A stretch of 64,000 nt of DNA from Alteriqipengyuania flavescens. Lineage in GTDB: Bacteria; Pseudomonadota; Alphaproteobacteria; Sphingomonadales; Sphingomonadaceae. The DNA lies in contig NZ_CP129107.1 of assembly GCF_030406725.1 (NCBI RefSeq), positions 992,001 to 1,056,000 on the forward strand, given 5' to 3'. The notes below the pieces were generated by a model. It was not told the DNA's origin. It was given only the letters and a program-made list of their open reading frames with translations, and searched no databases. Below are positions 9,424 through 17,510 of this stretch, piece by piece. Positions within the stretch are counted from its first letter, which is position 1. Every line of letters starts with the position of its first letter. Position numbers and translations under genes: made by a program.

Positions 9424-9911
9424 CTGACCGCAAAACCCTCAACCTGCGCGAATCCACCGAGGCGCCCGCGCTCAAGAAGCGCGGGCGTGGCTGGGAGATT
9501 TCCGACAAGCGGCTCGACCGGCTGCACGACCAGGCGCGCGAGATGCGGCGGCATCCGTCCGACGCGCACAAGGCGCTGGCCGAGCGTTTCGCAAGGGCCG
9601 ATTTCGGGCGTTATTCCTTCAAGCGCTTCGCCGTGGTCGGCAGCGCGATCGTGGATTTCAACTGCCACCAGCTCGGCATGGCGATCGTGATCGACGAGGA
9701 CGACACGCCCGAAGAAATCGCCCGCCGCCGTGACAAGAGCCTGGAAGCGGTCGGCATCCGCACCATGCACCTTGCGGCCAAGGACGTGCTGGAAAACATG
9801 GATGCGGTGCTCCAGCGCATCACCGCCGGCATGCGCCTGCGCATCGCGGACAAGCAGGAGGCCCGCCGCGAACACCGCCGCAATTCGCGCCCGCGGGAAG
9901 AACGCCAATGA
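9420..9911 (+). CDS. DUF559 / Vsr-like endonuclease-fold protein
   Basis: 163 residues. The core from about 40 to 140 has the DUF559 pattern: MRRHPSDAHKALAERFA, then FGRYSFKRFAVVGSAIVDFNCHQLGMAIVIDEDD, and the C-terminal RDKSLEAVGIRTMHLAAKDVLENMDAVLQRI. The family has a Vsr/PD-(D/E)xK nuclease fold. The IVDF Asp and the IVIDED acidic residues are present, though the usual ELDGGxH is replaced by IDEDD, so activity is uncertain. The start is TTG 9420, overlapping the stop of the 57-aa frame. Why such a protein sits inside the suf operon is not known; it may be a passenger. Confidence 0.7.
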   Translation: MTDRKTLNLRESTEAPALKKRGRGWEISDKRLDRLHDQAREMRRHPSDAHKALAERFARADFGRYSFKRFAVVGSAIVDFNCHQLGMAIVIDEDDTPEEIARRRDKSLEAVGIRTMHLAAKDVLENMDAVLQRITAGMRLRIADKQEARREHRRNSRPREERQ

Positions 9912-10600
9912 TGGCCCTCTTCGCATCCGCCCTGCTTGTCGCAACGCCAGCCCCGCAGACGCCGCCCGCCGAGACGTTTCTCGTCACCGACGACGGGGTC
10001 ACTTTCGAACTCTACCCCCGCAGCGTGCGCGACAGCGGGCGCGGCTCGCTGATCGCGGAAGTGATGATCACGCTCGACACGCCGATGGACGATGGGGTTG
10101 CCAGCGCTTTCCAGATCTGGTCCTTCCAGTGCGACAAGCGGACTTCGCAAGTGGCGCTTTCGACCAGCTTCGACGCGGACGGCGAAACTCTCGAGAGCTG
10201 GCAGGACGCCCCGCATCCCACCAAGCACGAACCCGTGGCCGAAAACAGCGCGGCGGGCATCGCGCTGGCGCGTGCCTGCGAAATCGCCGGTCGCCCGGTC
10301 GGACAGTCAGCCGCTGCACAACCGGACGACGGGGGTTCGCCCGCCCAGGCCGAGCGCCGCCTCGATGCCTGCCTGAAAGCGGGCGCCGCCGGCGCCCCCC
10401 GCACCAGCCTCGTCGAAGCCGTCGTCGCACTGCGCGCCCTGTGCGGGGCACAGATCGGGCGAGTGAAGGACCACCGCGTCGCCGCTGCCACGCGCGGCCT
10501 CGAAGGCCCCGCCCGCGACGAAGCCGAAGACCAAGCCGTCCGCGCCCTCAACGACGAGATCGCGCGCATCATTGCCAACCTAACCGGATTGACTGCCTGA
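9908..10600 (+). CDS. Secreted protein of unknown function in suf operon
   Basis: 230 residues starting MMALFASALLVATPAPQTPP, a short signal peptide with probable cleavage near residue 15-20, followed by a region with FLVTDDGVTFELYPRSV and a central stretch with FQIWSFQCDKRTSQVALSTSFDADG. The C-terminal third is alanine-rich and alpha-helical, with two cysteines (DACLKAGA, LRALCGAQIG). ATG 9908 overlaps the preceding stop by 4 bp; sufC begins 2 bp after its stop. I do not recognise a family. Likely periplasmic. Confidence 0.6.
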   Translation: MMALFASALLVATPAPQTPPAETFLVTDDGVTFELYPRSVRDSGRGSLIAEVMITLDTPMDDGVASAFQIWSFQCDKRTSQVALSTSFDADGETLESWQDAPHPTKHEPVAENSAAGIALARACEIAGRPVGQSAAAQPDDGGSPAQAERRLDACLKAGAAGAPRTSLVEAVVALRALCGAQIGRVKDHRVAAATRGLEGPARDEAEDQAVRALNDEIARIIANLTGLTA

Positions 10601-10601
10601 C

Positions 10602-11360
10602 ATGCTGAAAATCGAAAACCTCCACGCCACGGTCGGGGAAGGCGAGAACGCCAAGCCGATCCTCAAGGGCCTCAGCCTCGAACTGAACGCGGGCGAGGTC
10701 CATGCCATCATGGGGCCGAACGGCGCGGGCAAGTCGACGCTGGCCTATGTGCTGGGCGGCCGCCCGGGCTACGAGGTCACGGACGGCAGCGTGACCTTCA
10801 TGGGGAAGGATCTTCTGGACCTCGAGCCGCACGAGCGCGCCGCGCTCGGCCTGTTCCTCGGCTTCCAGTACCCGGTCGAGATTCCCGGCGTATCCAACGT
10901 CCAGTTCCTGCGCGAGGCGCTGAACGCGCAGCGCGGGGAGCGCGGCGAGGGACCGCTGTCGGGCGGCGATTTCCTGAAGCTGGCGCGCGAACAGGCCGGC
11001 CTGCTGCAGCTCGACATGGACATGCTGAAGCGCAACGTGAACGTCGGCTTCTCCGGCGGCGAGAAGAAGCGCGCCGAGATGGTCCAGATGGGCATCCTCG
11101 GCCCCAAGCTGGCGATCCTCGACGAAACCGACAGCGGGCTCGACATCGATGCGCTGAAGATCGTCGGCAGCGGGATCAATTCGATCATGCGCTCAGCCGA
11201 CAAGGCGGTGCTGCTGATCACGCATTACCAGCGCCTGCTCGATTACGTGCAGCCCGATTTCGTCCACATCCTCGCCGACGGCCGCATCGTGAAGACCGGC
11301 GGGCCGGAGCTGGCACGCCAGCTCGAGGACCAGGGCTATGACGAGGTGATGGCGGCGTAA
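10602..11360 (+). CDS. sufC: Fe-S cluster assembly ATPase SufC
   Basis: 252-residue ABC-type ATPase that drives conformational change in the SufBCD scaffold. Walker A is GPNGAGKST (about 39-47), the signature is FSGGEKKRAE, and Walker B is LAILDETDSGLD, with the SufC-specific DSGLDIDALKIV after it. The H-loop is LITHYQRLL. Length and motifs are fully typical. The TAA stop overlaps the sufD ATG by one base (TAATG), so the two are translationally coupled. Confidence 0.97.
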   Translation: MLKIENLHATVGEGENAKPILKGLSLELNAGEVHAIMGPNGAGKSTLAYVLGGRPGYEVTDGSVTFMGKDLLDLEPHERAALGLFLGFQYPVEIPGVSNVQFLREALNAQRGERGEGPLSGGDFLKLAREQAGLLQLDMDMLKRNVNVGFSGGEKKRAEMVQMGILGPKLAILDETDSGLDIDALKIVGSGINSIMRSADKAVLLITHYQRLLDYVQPDFVHILADGRIVKTGGPELARQLEDQGYDEVMAA

Positions 11361-12118
11361 TGGCAGACGCAGCAACTCTTTCCGGCGCCCGGCCGACCCG
11401 CAAGGACGAAGCCTGGCGCTACTCCGCCGTCGAAGCGCTGGGCGATGTGCCGCTGGACGACTGGCGCACCATCGACGTGGGGCCGGGCGAAACCTTCCGC
11501 GACGCCTTCGCGATCGAAGGCCACGGCACCGACGTGCGCCGCCTGCGCATCCGCGTGGGCGAAGGCGCGACGTGCGAACTTTTCGGCGTCATCGCGGGCG
11601 GCGATTACGCCCGCGTCGAGGTTGAGGTAACGCTGGCGCGCGGGAGCCATTTCGAACTTGGCGGCGTGACCGTCGGCGGACGGGAGACGGTGCGCGAGTT
11701 TGTAACCCATGTGGTTCACGCAGAACCCGAAGCAACCAGTAACCAAGTTATCCGCGCCGTCCACTGGGGGCAGGGGACCGGCAATTTCCTCGGCCGGATC
11801 GATTGCGTGCGCGACGCGCAGAAGACCGACGCGGCGCAGGACTTCAAGGGGCTGCTGCTGGAAAAGGGTGCAAGCGTGAACGCCGTGCCCCAGCTCGAAA
11901 TCTTTGCCGACGACGTGAAATGCGCCCACGGCGCGACGGTCGGCCAGCTGGACGAGGCAGCCCGCTTCTACATGGCGGCGCGCGGCCTTTCGCCCGAACT
12001 GGCGCGCAAGCTGCTGGTTCGCGCCTTCCTCGGCGATGCTTTCGTGGCGCTGGACGACGAGGCGGAAAGCGAGCGGCTGATGGATCTCGCCCTGTCGAAA
12101 CTGGACGCGCATCTGTGA
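11360..12118 (+). CDS. sufD: Fe-S cluster assembly protein SufD (short form)
   Basis: 252 residues related to the C-terminal beta-helical half of SufB/SufD: VEVEVTLARGSHFELGGV, then QDFKGLLLEKGASVNAVPQLEIFADDVKCAHGATVGQLDEAARFYMAARGLS and a C-terminal helix pair. It is shorter than E. coli SufD (about 420 aa), the N-terminal extension being reduced, a form I expect in this order. It acts with SufB and SufC in cluster assembly. The conserved CAHGATVGQLD motif supports the assignment. Its TGA overlaps the GTG start of sufS. Confidence 0.95.
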   Translation: MADAATLSGARPTRKDEAWRYSAVEALGDVPLDDWRTIDVGPGETFRDAFAIEGHGTDVRRLRIRVGEGATCELFGVIAGGDYARVEVEVTLARGSHFELGGVTVGGRETVREFVTHVVHAEPEATSNQVIRAVHWGQGTGNFLGRIDCVRDAQKTDAAQDFKGLLLEKGASVNAVPQLEIFADDVKCAHGATVGQLDEAARFYMAARGLSPELARKLLVRAFLGDAFVALDDEAESERLMDLALSKLDAHL

Positions 12119-13449
12119 GCGATAGCGCGAACCTGAAACCCTCCCCCCGTGCGGGGGGAGATGGAGGGGGGCTTGCCGGGGAGGCTGGCCTGGACCGGGA
12201 GGGCGCAGGCCCCTCCCCAACCCCTCCCCGCACGGGGAGGGGCTCCAAAGCCGATTTCCCCGGCCTGCTGACCGCGGACGGCGGGACGTGGCATTATCTC
12301 GACACTGCCGCGACGGCGCAGAAGCCGCAGGCCGTGATCGACGCGATGAGCCGCGCGCTCGGCCGCGACTACGCCACCGTGCACCGCGGCGTCTATTCGC
12401 GCTCCGCCAACATGACGCTGGGCTTCGAAGCGGCCCGGCGGCGGGTGGCGGATTTCATCGGCGCGGCTTCCGAAAACGAAGTCGTATTCGTGCGCGGCGC
12501 GACCGAGGGCATCAACCTCGTCGCGCAAAGCTGGGGCGATGCGAATATCGCGTCCGGTGACCGGATCATGCTCAGCCAGCTGGAGCATCATTCCAACATC
12601 GTGCCTTGGCAATTGCTGGCCGAACGTACGGGCGCGGAAATCGACGTCTGCCCGCTGACCGGGGATGGCCGCATCGATCTCGACTGGCTGGAAGCCAACC
12701 TGACCGAGCGGCACAAGCTCGTCGCGCTGGCGCATGTCTCGAACGTGCTCGGCTCGATCTTGGGCGCGAAGCGGGCGGCGAAAGCGGCCCATGCGGTCGG
12801 CGCGAAGATCCTGCTCGACGGCTGCCAGAGCGCGCCGCGCATGCGCCTTTCGATGGCGGAACTGGACTGCGACTTCTTCGTGTTCTCCGCCCACAAGCTC
12901 TACGGCCCAACCGGCATCGGCGTGCTGTGGGCGCGCGAGGATATCCTGCAGGCCATGCCCCCGTGGCAGGGCGGCGGGGCGATGATCGAGTGCGTAGATT
13001 TCGGCGGCACGACCTATGCCCCCGCGCCGCAGCGGTTCGAGGCCGGCACGCCGATGATCACCGAGGCGATCGCGCTCCACGCCGCCATCGACTATGTCGA
13101 AGAGGCCGCGGGCGAGGGCGGCATGGAAGCGCTGTTCGAGCACGAGAGCCGCCTTGCCGCCACGGCGCGCGAGGAATTGTCGCGCTTCAATTCGGTCCGC
13201 CTGCTCGGCCCGGAAAAAAGCGCCGGGATCGTCTCCTTCGTGATGGAGGGGGTTCATCCGCACGATCTTGGCACCATATTGGACGAGGAAAACGTGGCGA
13301 TCCGCGCAGGCCACCACTGCGCGCAGCCGCTGATGCAGCATCTCGGTGTGCCGGCGACGGCGCGCGCCAGCTTCGGCCTCTATTCGACGGAGGACGATAT
13401 TGCGGCGCTGGTTCGCGGGATCGACCGCACCCTCAAGATTTTCGGCTAG
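12115..13449 (+). CDS. sufS: Cysteine desulfurase SufS with N-terminal repeat-encoded extension
   Basis: PLP enzyme delivering sulfur from cysteine to the SUF scaffold. The catalytic domain starts at DFPGLLTADGGTWHYLDTAATAQKP. The PLP lysine lies in FVFSAHKLYGPTGIG and the nucleophilic Cys in IRAGHHCAQPL; both are intact. The only plausible start is GTG 12115, overlapping the sufD stop. Between this start and the conserved domain there are about 45 extra residues, rich in Pro, Gly and Arg, encoded by a GC-rich palindromic repeat at 12139-12242. No ATG, GTG or TTG lies in frame between the repeat and the domain, so the repeat is presumably translated. No sufE is visible in the operon. Confidence 0.93.
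   Translation: MSDSANLKPSPRAGGDGGGLAGEAGLDREGAGPSPTPPRTGRGSKADFPGLLTADGGTWHYLDTAATAQKPQAVIDAMSRALGRDYATVHRGVYSRSANMTLGFEAARRRVADFIGAASENEVVFVRGATEGINLVAQSWGDANIASGDRIMLSQLEHHSNIVPWQLLAERTGAEIDVCPLTGDGRIDLDWLEANLTERHKLVALAHVSNVLGSILGAKRAAKAAHAVGAKILLDGCQSAPRMRLSMAELDCDFFVFSAHKLYGPTGIGVLWAREDILQAMPPWQGGGAMIECVDFGGTTYAPAPQRFEAGTPMITEAIALHAAIDYVEEAAGEGGMEALFEHESRLAATAREELSRFNSVRLLGPEKSAGIVSFVMEGVHPHDLGTILDEENVAIRAGHHCAQPLMQHLGVPATARASFGLYSTEDDIAALVRGIDRTLKIFG
12139..12242 (+). repeat. REP-like palindromic element inside the sufS reading frame
   Basis: A 104-bp element made of two GC-rich hairpins in opposite orientation. The left is CTCCCCCC-GTGC-GGGGGGAG (12141-12160), the right CCCCTCCCC-GCAC-GGGGAGGGG (12221-12242), with further G-rich and C-rich tracts pairing between them. 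Such bipartite CCCTCCCC/GGGGAGGG units look like the dispersed intergenic repeats common in sphingomonad-type genomes. Here it lies in coding sequence and keeps the sufS frame open. Copy number elsewhere in the genome cannot be seen. Confidence 0.75.
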
Positions 13450-13459
13450 GACAAGACAG

Positions 13460-13978
13460 ATGACCGACAGCCAGACCGATACGAAGCGCGAATTCATCGC
13501 CGCACCCTCGCCCACCGAGCAGGAGGCGATGAAGCCGCCGCGCGCGCGCGTGTCCGATGCGGTGGACGAGGAAGCGCCCACGGAGAATTTGGCGGAAAAG
13601 CTCGAGCGCAAGCGCGACTATCTCGAAGGCTTCCTTGCGAAGAAGCCCGCCAATGTGCCTTCGGGCGAGCCGGGCGGCGAGCTTTACGAGGCGGTCGTCG
13701 CGGCGGTCCGTGAAATCTACGATCCGGAAATCCCGGTGAACATCTACGACCTCGGCCTCATCTACGCCGTCGACGTGTCGGCCGACGCGGATGTGGTCAT
13801 CACCATGACGCTGACGACGCCGCACTGCCCGGTCGCCGAATCGATGCCTGCCGAGGTGGAGCTGCGCGCCGGCGCGGTGCCGGGTGTGCGCGATGCGCAG
13901 GTGAATCTCGTGTTCGACCCGCCGTGGGACCCGGCCAAGATGAGCGACGAAGCGCGCCTCGAATTGGGGATGCTGTGA
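13460..13978 (+). CDS. SUF-associated DUF59 (MIP18-family) Fe-S assembly protein
   Basis: 172 residues. An N-terminal charged, probably flexible region (1-70) precedes a DUF59 domain (about 73-170), with the pattern IYDPEIPVNIYDLGLIYAVDV, MTLTTPHCPVAESMP and VNLVFDPPWDPAKMSDEARLELGM. The DPEIPVNIYDLGL and PxCP motifs are hallmarks of the SUF-system branch (SufT-like), thought to help Fe-S cluster maturation or transfer. ATG 13460 sits 10 bp after the sufS stop; the stop overlaps the sufA start by one base. Confidence 0.92.
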   Translation: MTDSQTDTKREFIAAPSPTEQEAMKPPRARVSDAVDEEAPTENLAEKLERKRDYLEGFLAKKPANVPSGEPGGELYEAVVAAVREIYDPEIPVNIYDLGLIYAVDVSADADVVITMTLTTPHCPVAESMPAEVELRAGAVPGVRDAQVNLVFDPPWDPAKMSDEARLELGML

Positions 13979-14337
13979 TGGCCGAAACGAAGACCCGCCC
14001 CGCCCCCAAAGCCGCCGTCGTGCTGACGACCCGCGCCGAGGCGCGGATCGCGCAGCTGATGGCGAAGGCGCCCGCCGATGCGATCGGCGTCAAGCTGTCG
14101 ACCCCGCGCCGGGGCTGTTCGGGCCTCGCCTACTCGGTCGACTATGTCAGCGAGGAAGCGAAGTTCGACGAGAAGATCGAAACGCCCGGCGGCACGTTCT
14201 ACATCGACGGGGCGAGCGTGCTCTACCTCGTCGGCAGCGTGATGGACTGGGTGGAAGACGATTTCTCCGCCGGCTTCACCTTCGAAAACCCGAACGCCAA
14301 GGGCGCCTGCGGCTGCGGCGAAAGCTTCATGGTCTGA
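13978..14337 (+). CDS. sufA: A-type Fe-S carrier SufA/IscA
   Basis: 119-residue HesB/IscA-fold protein carrying Fe-S clusters to target apoproteins. The three conserved cysteines are present: one in TPRRGCSGLAYSVDY and two in the C-terminal KGACGCGESF. Start ATG 13978 overlaps the previous TGA (TGATG). This is the last gene of the suf operon; the next gene is convergent. Length and motif layout are standard. Confidence 0.94.
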   Translation: MAETKTRPAPKAAVVLTTRAEARIAQLMAKAPADAIGVKLSTPRRGCSGLAYSVDYVSEEAKFDEKIETPGGTFYIDGASVLYLVGSVMDWVEDDFSAGFTFENPNAKGACGCGESFMV

Positions 14338-14358
14338 CGTGTAGGGGCGCGGCGGGCC

Positions 14359-14902
14359 TCAGCGGTTCGCGGCCTCTTCCTCGGCAAGGAAATCGAGCAG
14401 CGCCTGCTCGTATTCGTCGACTTCGCCGTCCGCCTCGATGCGGGCGTAGAGCCACTCCAGCTCGTGGTCTTCCAGCGCGGCTTCGCGCTCCACCCCGGCA
14501 TTACGCGCTGCGATACGGTGCTTTTCCGGATCGCCGCTGAAGGCGACTTTCACGCCCCATGCGGCGTCGCCCAGGACGTTGCCTTTCGCATTCCACGCCC
14601 GGCCGATCATGCTGCCGATCCCGCCGCGATCCTCGGCGATGACGGCGTTGAGCTCGATCGCCCGTTCGCGGCTGATCTGCGCATTTGCGCCGACGAAGCC
14701 CATCAGGAAATTGGCCACGCCTTGCACGAAGAGGCGCTTCCATTCGGGATCGTTGGCTTGTCCCAGCGAAGCGTCCTTGAGGCGGAACAGCAGCTCCGCC
14801 TCGCGCGCGCCGACGCACGCGGCGCAGGGCCATGACCTCTTCGGGCGTGATCACCCCGTCGGCGCTGGCGCGTTCGGTGATGGTGGCGAAATGCAAGCTC
14901 AT
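14359..14902 (-). pseudogene. Frameshifted gene for a small conserved hypothetical protein
   Basis: The 3' two thirds (14359-14727 and upstream in the same frame) encode ELLFRLKDASLGQANDPEWKRLFVQ followed by GVANFLMGFVGANAQISRERAIEL. The 5' part, from ATG 14902, encodes MSLHFATITERASADGVITPEEVMALR in another frame. The two pieces join naturally near 14818-14826 if a single base is removed from the CGCCGCGTGC stretch, which would give MALR-ACVGAREAELLFRL. As written the gene is broken by a one-base shift. Whether this is a true mutation or a sequencing error cannot be decided here. The last ~25 residues are acidic. Function unknown. Confidence 0.6.
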
Positions 14903-14984
14903 GTGCGGCTGGTCCCCCGGTATTATCCGGCGAGAACCATAGGCAAACGGCGTTAATTCGCGGTTAGCGCCGTCTGGCTGCGGG

Positions 14985-15410
14985 TTAGCGCCGGAGGGCC
15001 TGGATACAGGCAGCCCGGTCGACATCCAGCCCGTCGCTGGTCCGCCGCGCTTCCACCCAGGTGGCGATAGCGACCCCGTTTTCCGCAGGGTAGAGGTAGA
15101 ATTCGAGCACGCAGGCCTGCCCGCGGTACTGCAACTTGCGCGCGTCGCCTTCCGCCACGTCGAGATCGGCAACACCGAATTGCGAGCTCAGCTGGCTGGC
15201 CGTCGCGCCGATCACCGTTTCGAGGCCGGGAAGCTGCATCACCTGCACGCCCGGCACGGTCGGCGTGCTGGGCACCGGTGCCTGCGGATAGGTGACGCGC
15301 ACGCCCCCCCCCTGCGAGCGCGTCTGCGGCCCGCTTTGCGATGTAGACGCACAAGCCCCCAACAGGGCCAGGAGGAAGATCGGAATACTAGCGCGCAGGG
15401 TCATCGCCAT
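14985..15410 (-). CDS. Putative lipoprotein
   Basis: 141 residues. It has an N-terminal signal with lipobox LLGAC (Cys about 20), a Ser/Pro-rich linker, then a small domain with GLETVIGATASQLSSQFGVADLDVAEGDARKLQYRGQACVLEFYLYP and a second Cys near the C-terminus (RAACIQALRR). The pattern, a helix followed by a strand-rich segment with YRG.ACVL.FYLYP, resembles small periplasmic lipoproteins of the SmpA/BamE-like fold in alphaproteobacteria; this is a weak resemblance. The start overlaps the 3' end of the EI24 gene by about 20 bp, so they are likely co-expressed. Confidence 0.75.
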   Translation of the reverse strand: MAMTLRASIPIFLLALLGACASTSQSGPQTRSQGGGVRVTYPQAPVPSTPTVPGVQVMQLPGLETVIGATASQLSSQFGVADLDVAEGDARKLQYRGQACVLEFYLYPAENGVAIATWVEARRTSDGLDVDRAACIQALRR

Positions 15411-16116
15411 GCCCCATATTGCGATGGACGAGGTGCGTCGAGGCCGCAGCGCCCAGAACCGGTGCGACGAGGTTTACGCCCGGCAGGCTGAGCAGGACCG
15501 CCGCCACACCGCCGAGGCCGAAGCGCTGGAACGGCCCGACCGGCGGCCCCACCGACGACCGGTCCCGCATGTCCGGCGCGGCATGGCGGTTCCAGACCAT
15601 GTCCTGCAATTCGCGCCCCAGCAGGATCGCGTTGACGAACAGGAACACGAAGGCCGTGCCGATGCCCGTGATCAGCAGCGCGAGGGCAACCGGCAGGGCG
15701 ATCAGGTTGACGAGCAGCGCCCGACCCGCGGCGCGCAGGCTGGCGCGAACCTGTTCGCCCATCGGTATGGTGCGGGCCGACATGGCGCGGCCGGGATAAT
15801 GTTTCGCCTCGACCACCGCGACCACGTCGTCGGCGAAGAATTGCACCACCGCCATCGCGACGATGCGCCACAGCAGCCACAGCCCGATCAGCGAGAGTAT
15901 AAACGCCAGCGCGCCGCGGATACCGCCTGCCCCGGGCACCACCGTATCGGTCAAACCGCCGCCTGCCAGCAGCGCGTCGATCGCGAACCAGCCAGCAAGG
16001 CCGAGCACCGCAAAGATCGCGAGGGAAACCAGCACCGATTTCAGCAGGATGCGCAGGATCTGCGGATCGAACAGTTGGCGCAGCGCGAGCAGGTAGGAGG
16101 CGGGGAGGGCGGTCAT
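15388..16116 (-). CDS. EI24-domain (CysZ-like) membrane protein
   Basis: 242-residue inner-membrane protein. Hydrophobic segments are ILLKSVLVSLAIFAVLGLAGWF (about 25-45), GALAFILSLIGLWLLWRIVAMAVVQFF (70-97), LLVNLIALPVALALLITGIGTAFVFLFVNAILLG (140-173) and a C-terminal one with GVAAVLLSLPGVNLVAPVLGAAA. The EI24 signature R.LQDMVWNRH and LP.VNL..P..GAA are visible. CysZ homologues move sulfate, but for this branch the substrate is not established. ATG 16116 is preferred to a GTG 15 bp upstream. Confidence 0.82.
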   Translation of the reverse strand: MTALPASYLLALRQLFDPQILRILLKSVLVSLAIFAVLGLAGWFAIDALLAGGGLTDTVVPGAGGIRGALAFILSLIGLWLLWRIVAMAVVQFFADDVVAVVEAKHYPGRAMSARTIPMGEQVRASLRAAGRALLVNLIALPVALALLITGIGTAFVFLFVNAILLGRELQDMVWNRHAAPDMRDRSSVGPPVGPFQRFGLGGVAAVLLSLPGVNLVAPVLGAAASTHLVHRNMGHGDDPAR

Positions 16117-16313
16117 CGAAGCCACGGTCACTCGCCCGCCCCCGCCACGCTGTCAATTACCCATCGAGCGGCGCGCAACGGCCCGGCCTCCACGCAACCA
16201 TTTGCCGGGAGCGATGCTTGCACGGCGGGCCGGTGCCGCCTATCGCGCCGCCAGTCACTTCAGGCGCCCGTCCACCCAAGTCGGTTCCGGCGCCCCAACC
16301 TGCAGGAAATTCC

Positions 16314-17309
16314 ATGTCCGAACCCCGTTACGACGTTATCGCCATCGGCAACGCCGTGGTCGACGTCATCGCCAGCTGCTCCGACGAACTCATTGCCGAG
16401 CTTGGCCTCAATCGCGGCGGGATGACGCTGGTCGATGCCGAGGGTGCGACGCGGCTGTACGACGCGATGGGACAGGCGCGCGAAGTTTCCGGCGGATCGG
16501 CGGCGAATACGCTGGCGGGCGCCTCGCTGCTCGGCCTGCAATGCGCCTTCGTGGGCCAGGTGTGCGACGACCAGCTGGGCGAAGTCTTCACCCACGACAT
16601 GCGCGCCACCGGCATCGATTTCGACACGCCGCCGCTCAGCGACGAGCCGCCCACCGGGCGCTGCCTGATCTTCGTGACGCCCGATGGCGAGCGGACCATG
16701 AACACCTTCCTCGGCGCGGGCCAGTTCCTGCCGGCATCCGCGTTGGACGAGGACCTGATCGCCAGCGGCGCGATCCTCTATCTCGAAGGCTATCTGTGGG
16801 ATCCGGAAGAACCGCGCAAGGCGATGCGCCGCGCGATCGACGTGGCCCGCAGCGCCGAGCGCAAGATCGCCTTCACTGCGAGCGAAAGCTTCGTGATCGA
16901 CCGCCACGGCGACGATTTCCGCGCCATGATCGACGACGGTGTGATCGACATCCTGTTCGTCAACGAACACGAACTGGCAACGCTGACGGGCGAAAGCGAC
17001 TTCGAGGCGGGCATCGCCGCCGTCGTCGGCAAGGTGCCTCTGCTGGTCGCGACCAAGGGCGAAAAGGGCGCGGTCGCCATCCATGACGGCGAACGGGCCG
17101 AAGTGGCGGCGGAGCCCATCGACAAGGTCGTCGACACCACCGGCGCGGGCGACCAGTTCGCCGCCGGGTTCCTGTCCGGCCATGCGAAGGGGGAGAGCCT
17201 GGAGCGCTGCCTGAAGCGCGGCGCCATCGCCGCTGCCGAAGTCATCAGCCATTACGGCCCGCGGCCCGAAGCCGACATGAAGGCGCTGATGGCGGAAAAG
17301 CTGGGCTAG
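16314..17309 (+). CDS. Adenosine kinase, PfkB/ribokinase family
   Basis: 331 residues with the two PfkB signatures: GGSAANTLAGASLLGLQCAFVGQV near residue 60 and VDTTGAGDQFAAGFLSGHA near 277-295. In the latter GAGD carries the catalytic aspartate. The N-terminal YDVIAIGNAVVDVIA and the FLGAGQ motif are those of bacterial adenosine-kinase-like enzymes that phosphorylate adenosine to AMP. ATG 16314 directly precedes the conserved beginning; an earlier in-frame ATG (16218) adds only unconserved sequence. Other sugar kinases of the family remain possible, but the match is close. Confidence 0.88.
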   Translation: MSEPRYDVIAIGNAVVDVIASCSDELIAELGLNRGGMTLVDAEGATRLYDAMGQAREVSGGSAANTLAGASLLGLQCAFVGQVCDDQLGEVFTHDMRATGIDFDTPPLSDEPPTGRCLIFVTPDGERTMNTFLGAGQFLPASALDEDLIASGAILYLEGYLWDPEEPRKAMRRAIDVARSAERKIAFTASESFVIDRHGDDFRAMIDDGVIDILFVNEHELATLTGESDFEAGIAAVVGKVPLLVATKGEKGAVAIHDGERAEVAAEPIDKVVDTTGAGDQFAAGFLSGHAKGESLERCLKRGAIAAAEVISHYGPRPEADMKALMAEKLG

Positions 17310-17338
17310 ACACTACACACCGCGCGCCTGTTCCCTCG

Positions 17339-17420
17339 CGTCACCCCGGCCACCGAGCCGGGGTCCCGCTTTTTATGCGGGCGAGCGTCTCTGCCGAGAA
17401 CGCAGCGGGACCCCAGATAG
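17339..17420 (+). repeat. Intergenic inverted repeat after the kinase gene (terminator-like)
   Basis: Two nested structures. CCCCGGC-N6-GCCGGGG (17344-17363) is followed by TCCCGCTTTTT, and GGGGTCCCGCT (17360-17370) is repeated inverted as AGCGGGACCCC (17404-17414). The first hairpin plus T-run could terminate the adenosine kinase transcript. The CACCCCGG...CCGGGGTCCCGC wording is that of a dispersed repeat frequent in related genomes (from memory). No gene is present between 17310 and 17510. Confidence 0.55.
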
Positions 17421-17510
17421 GCAGGGTGGCGAGGCGCAAGCGTCACGGCTGCCGGTTATTTCGCAACGGCATTGACAAGGCGCACGCCCTGTTTGTGGTT
17501 CCGAACGCCC

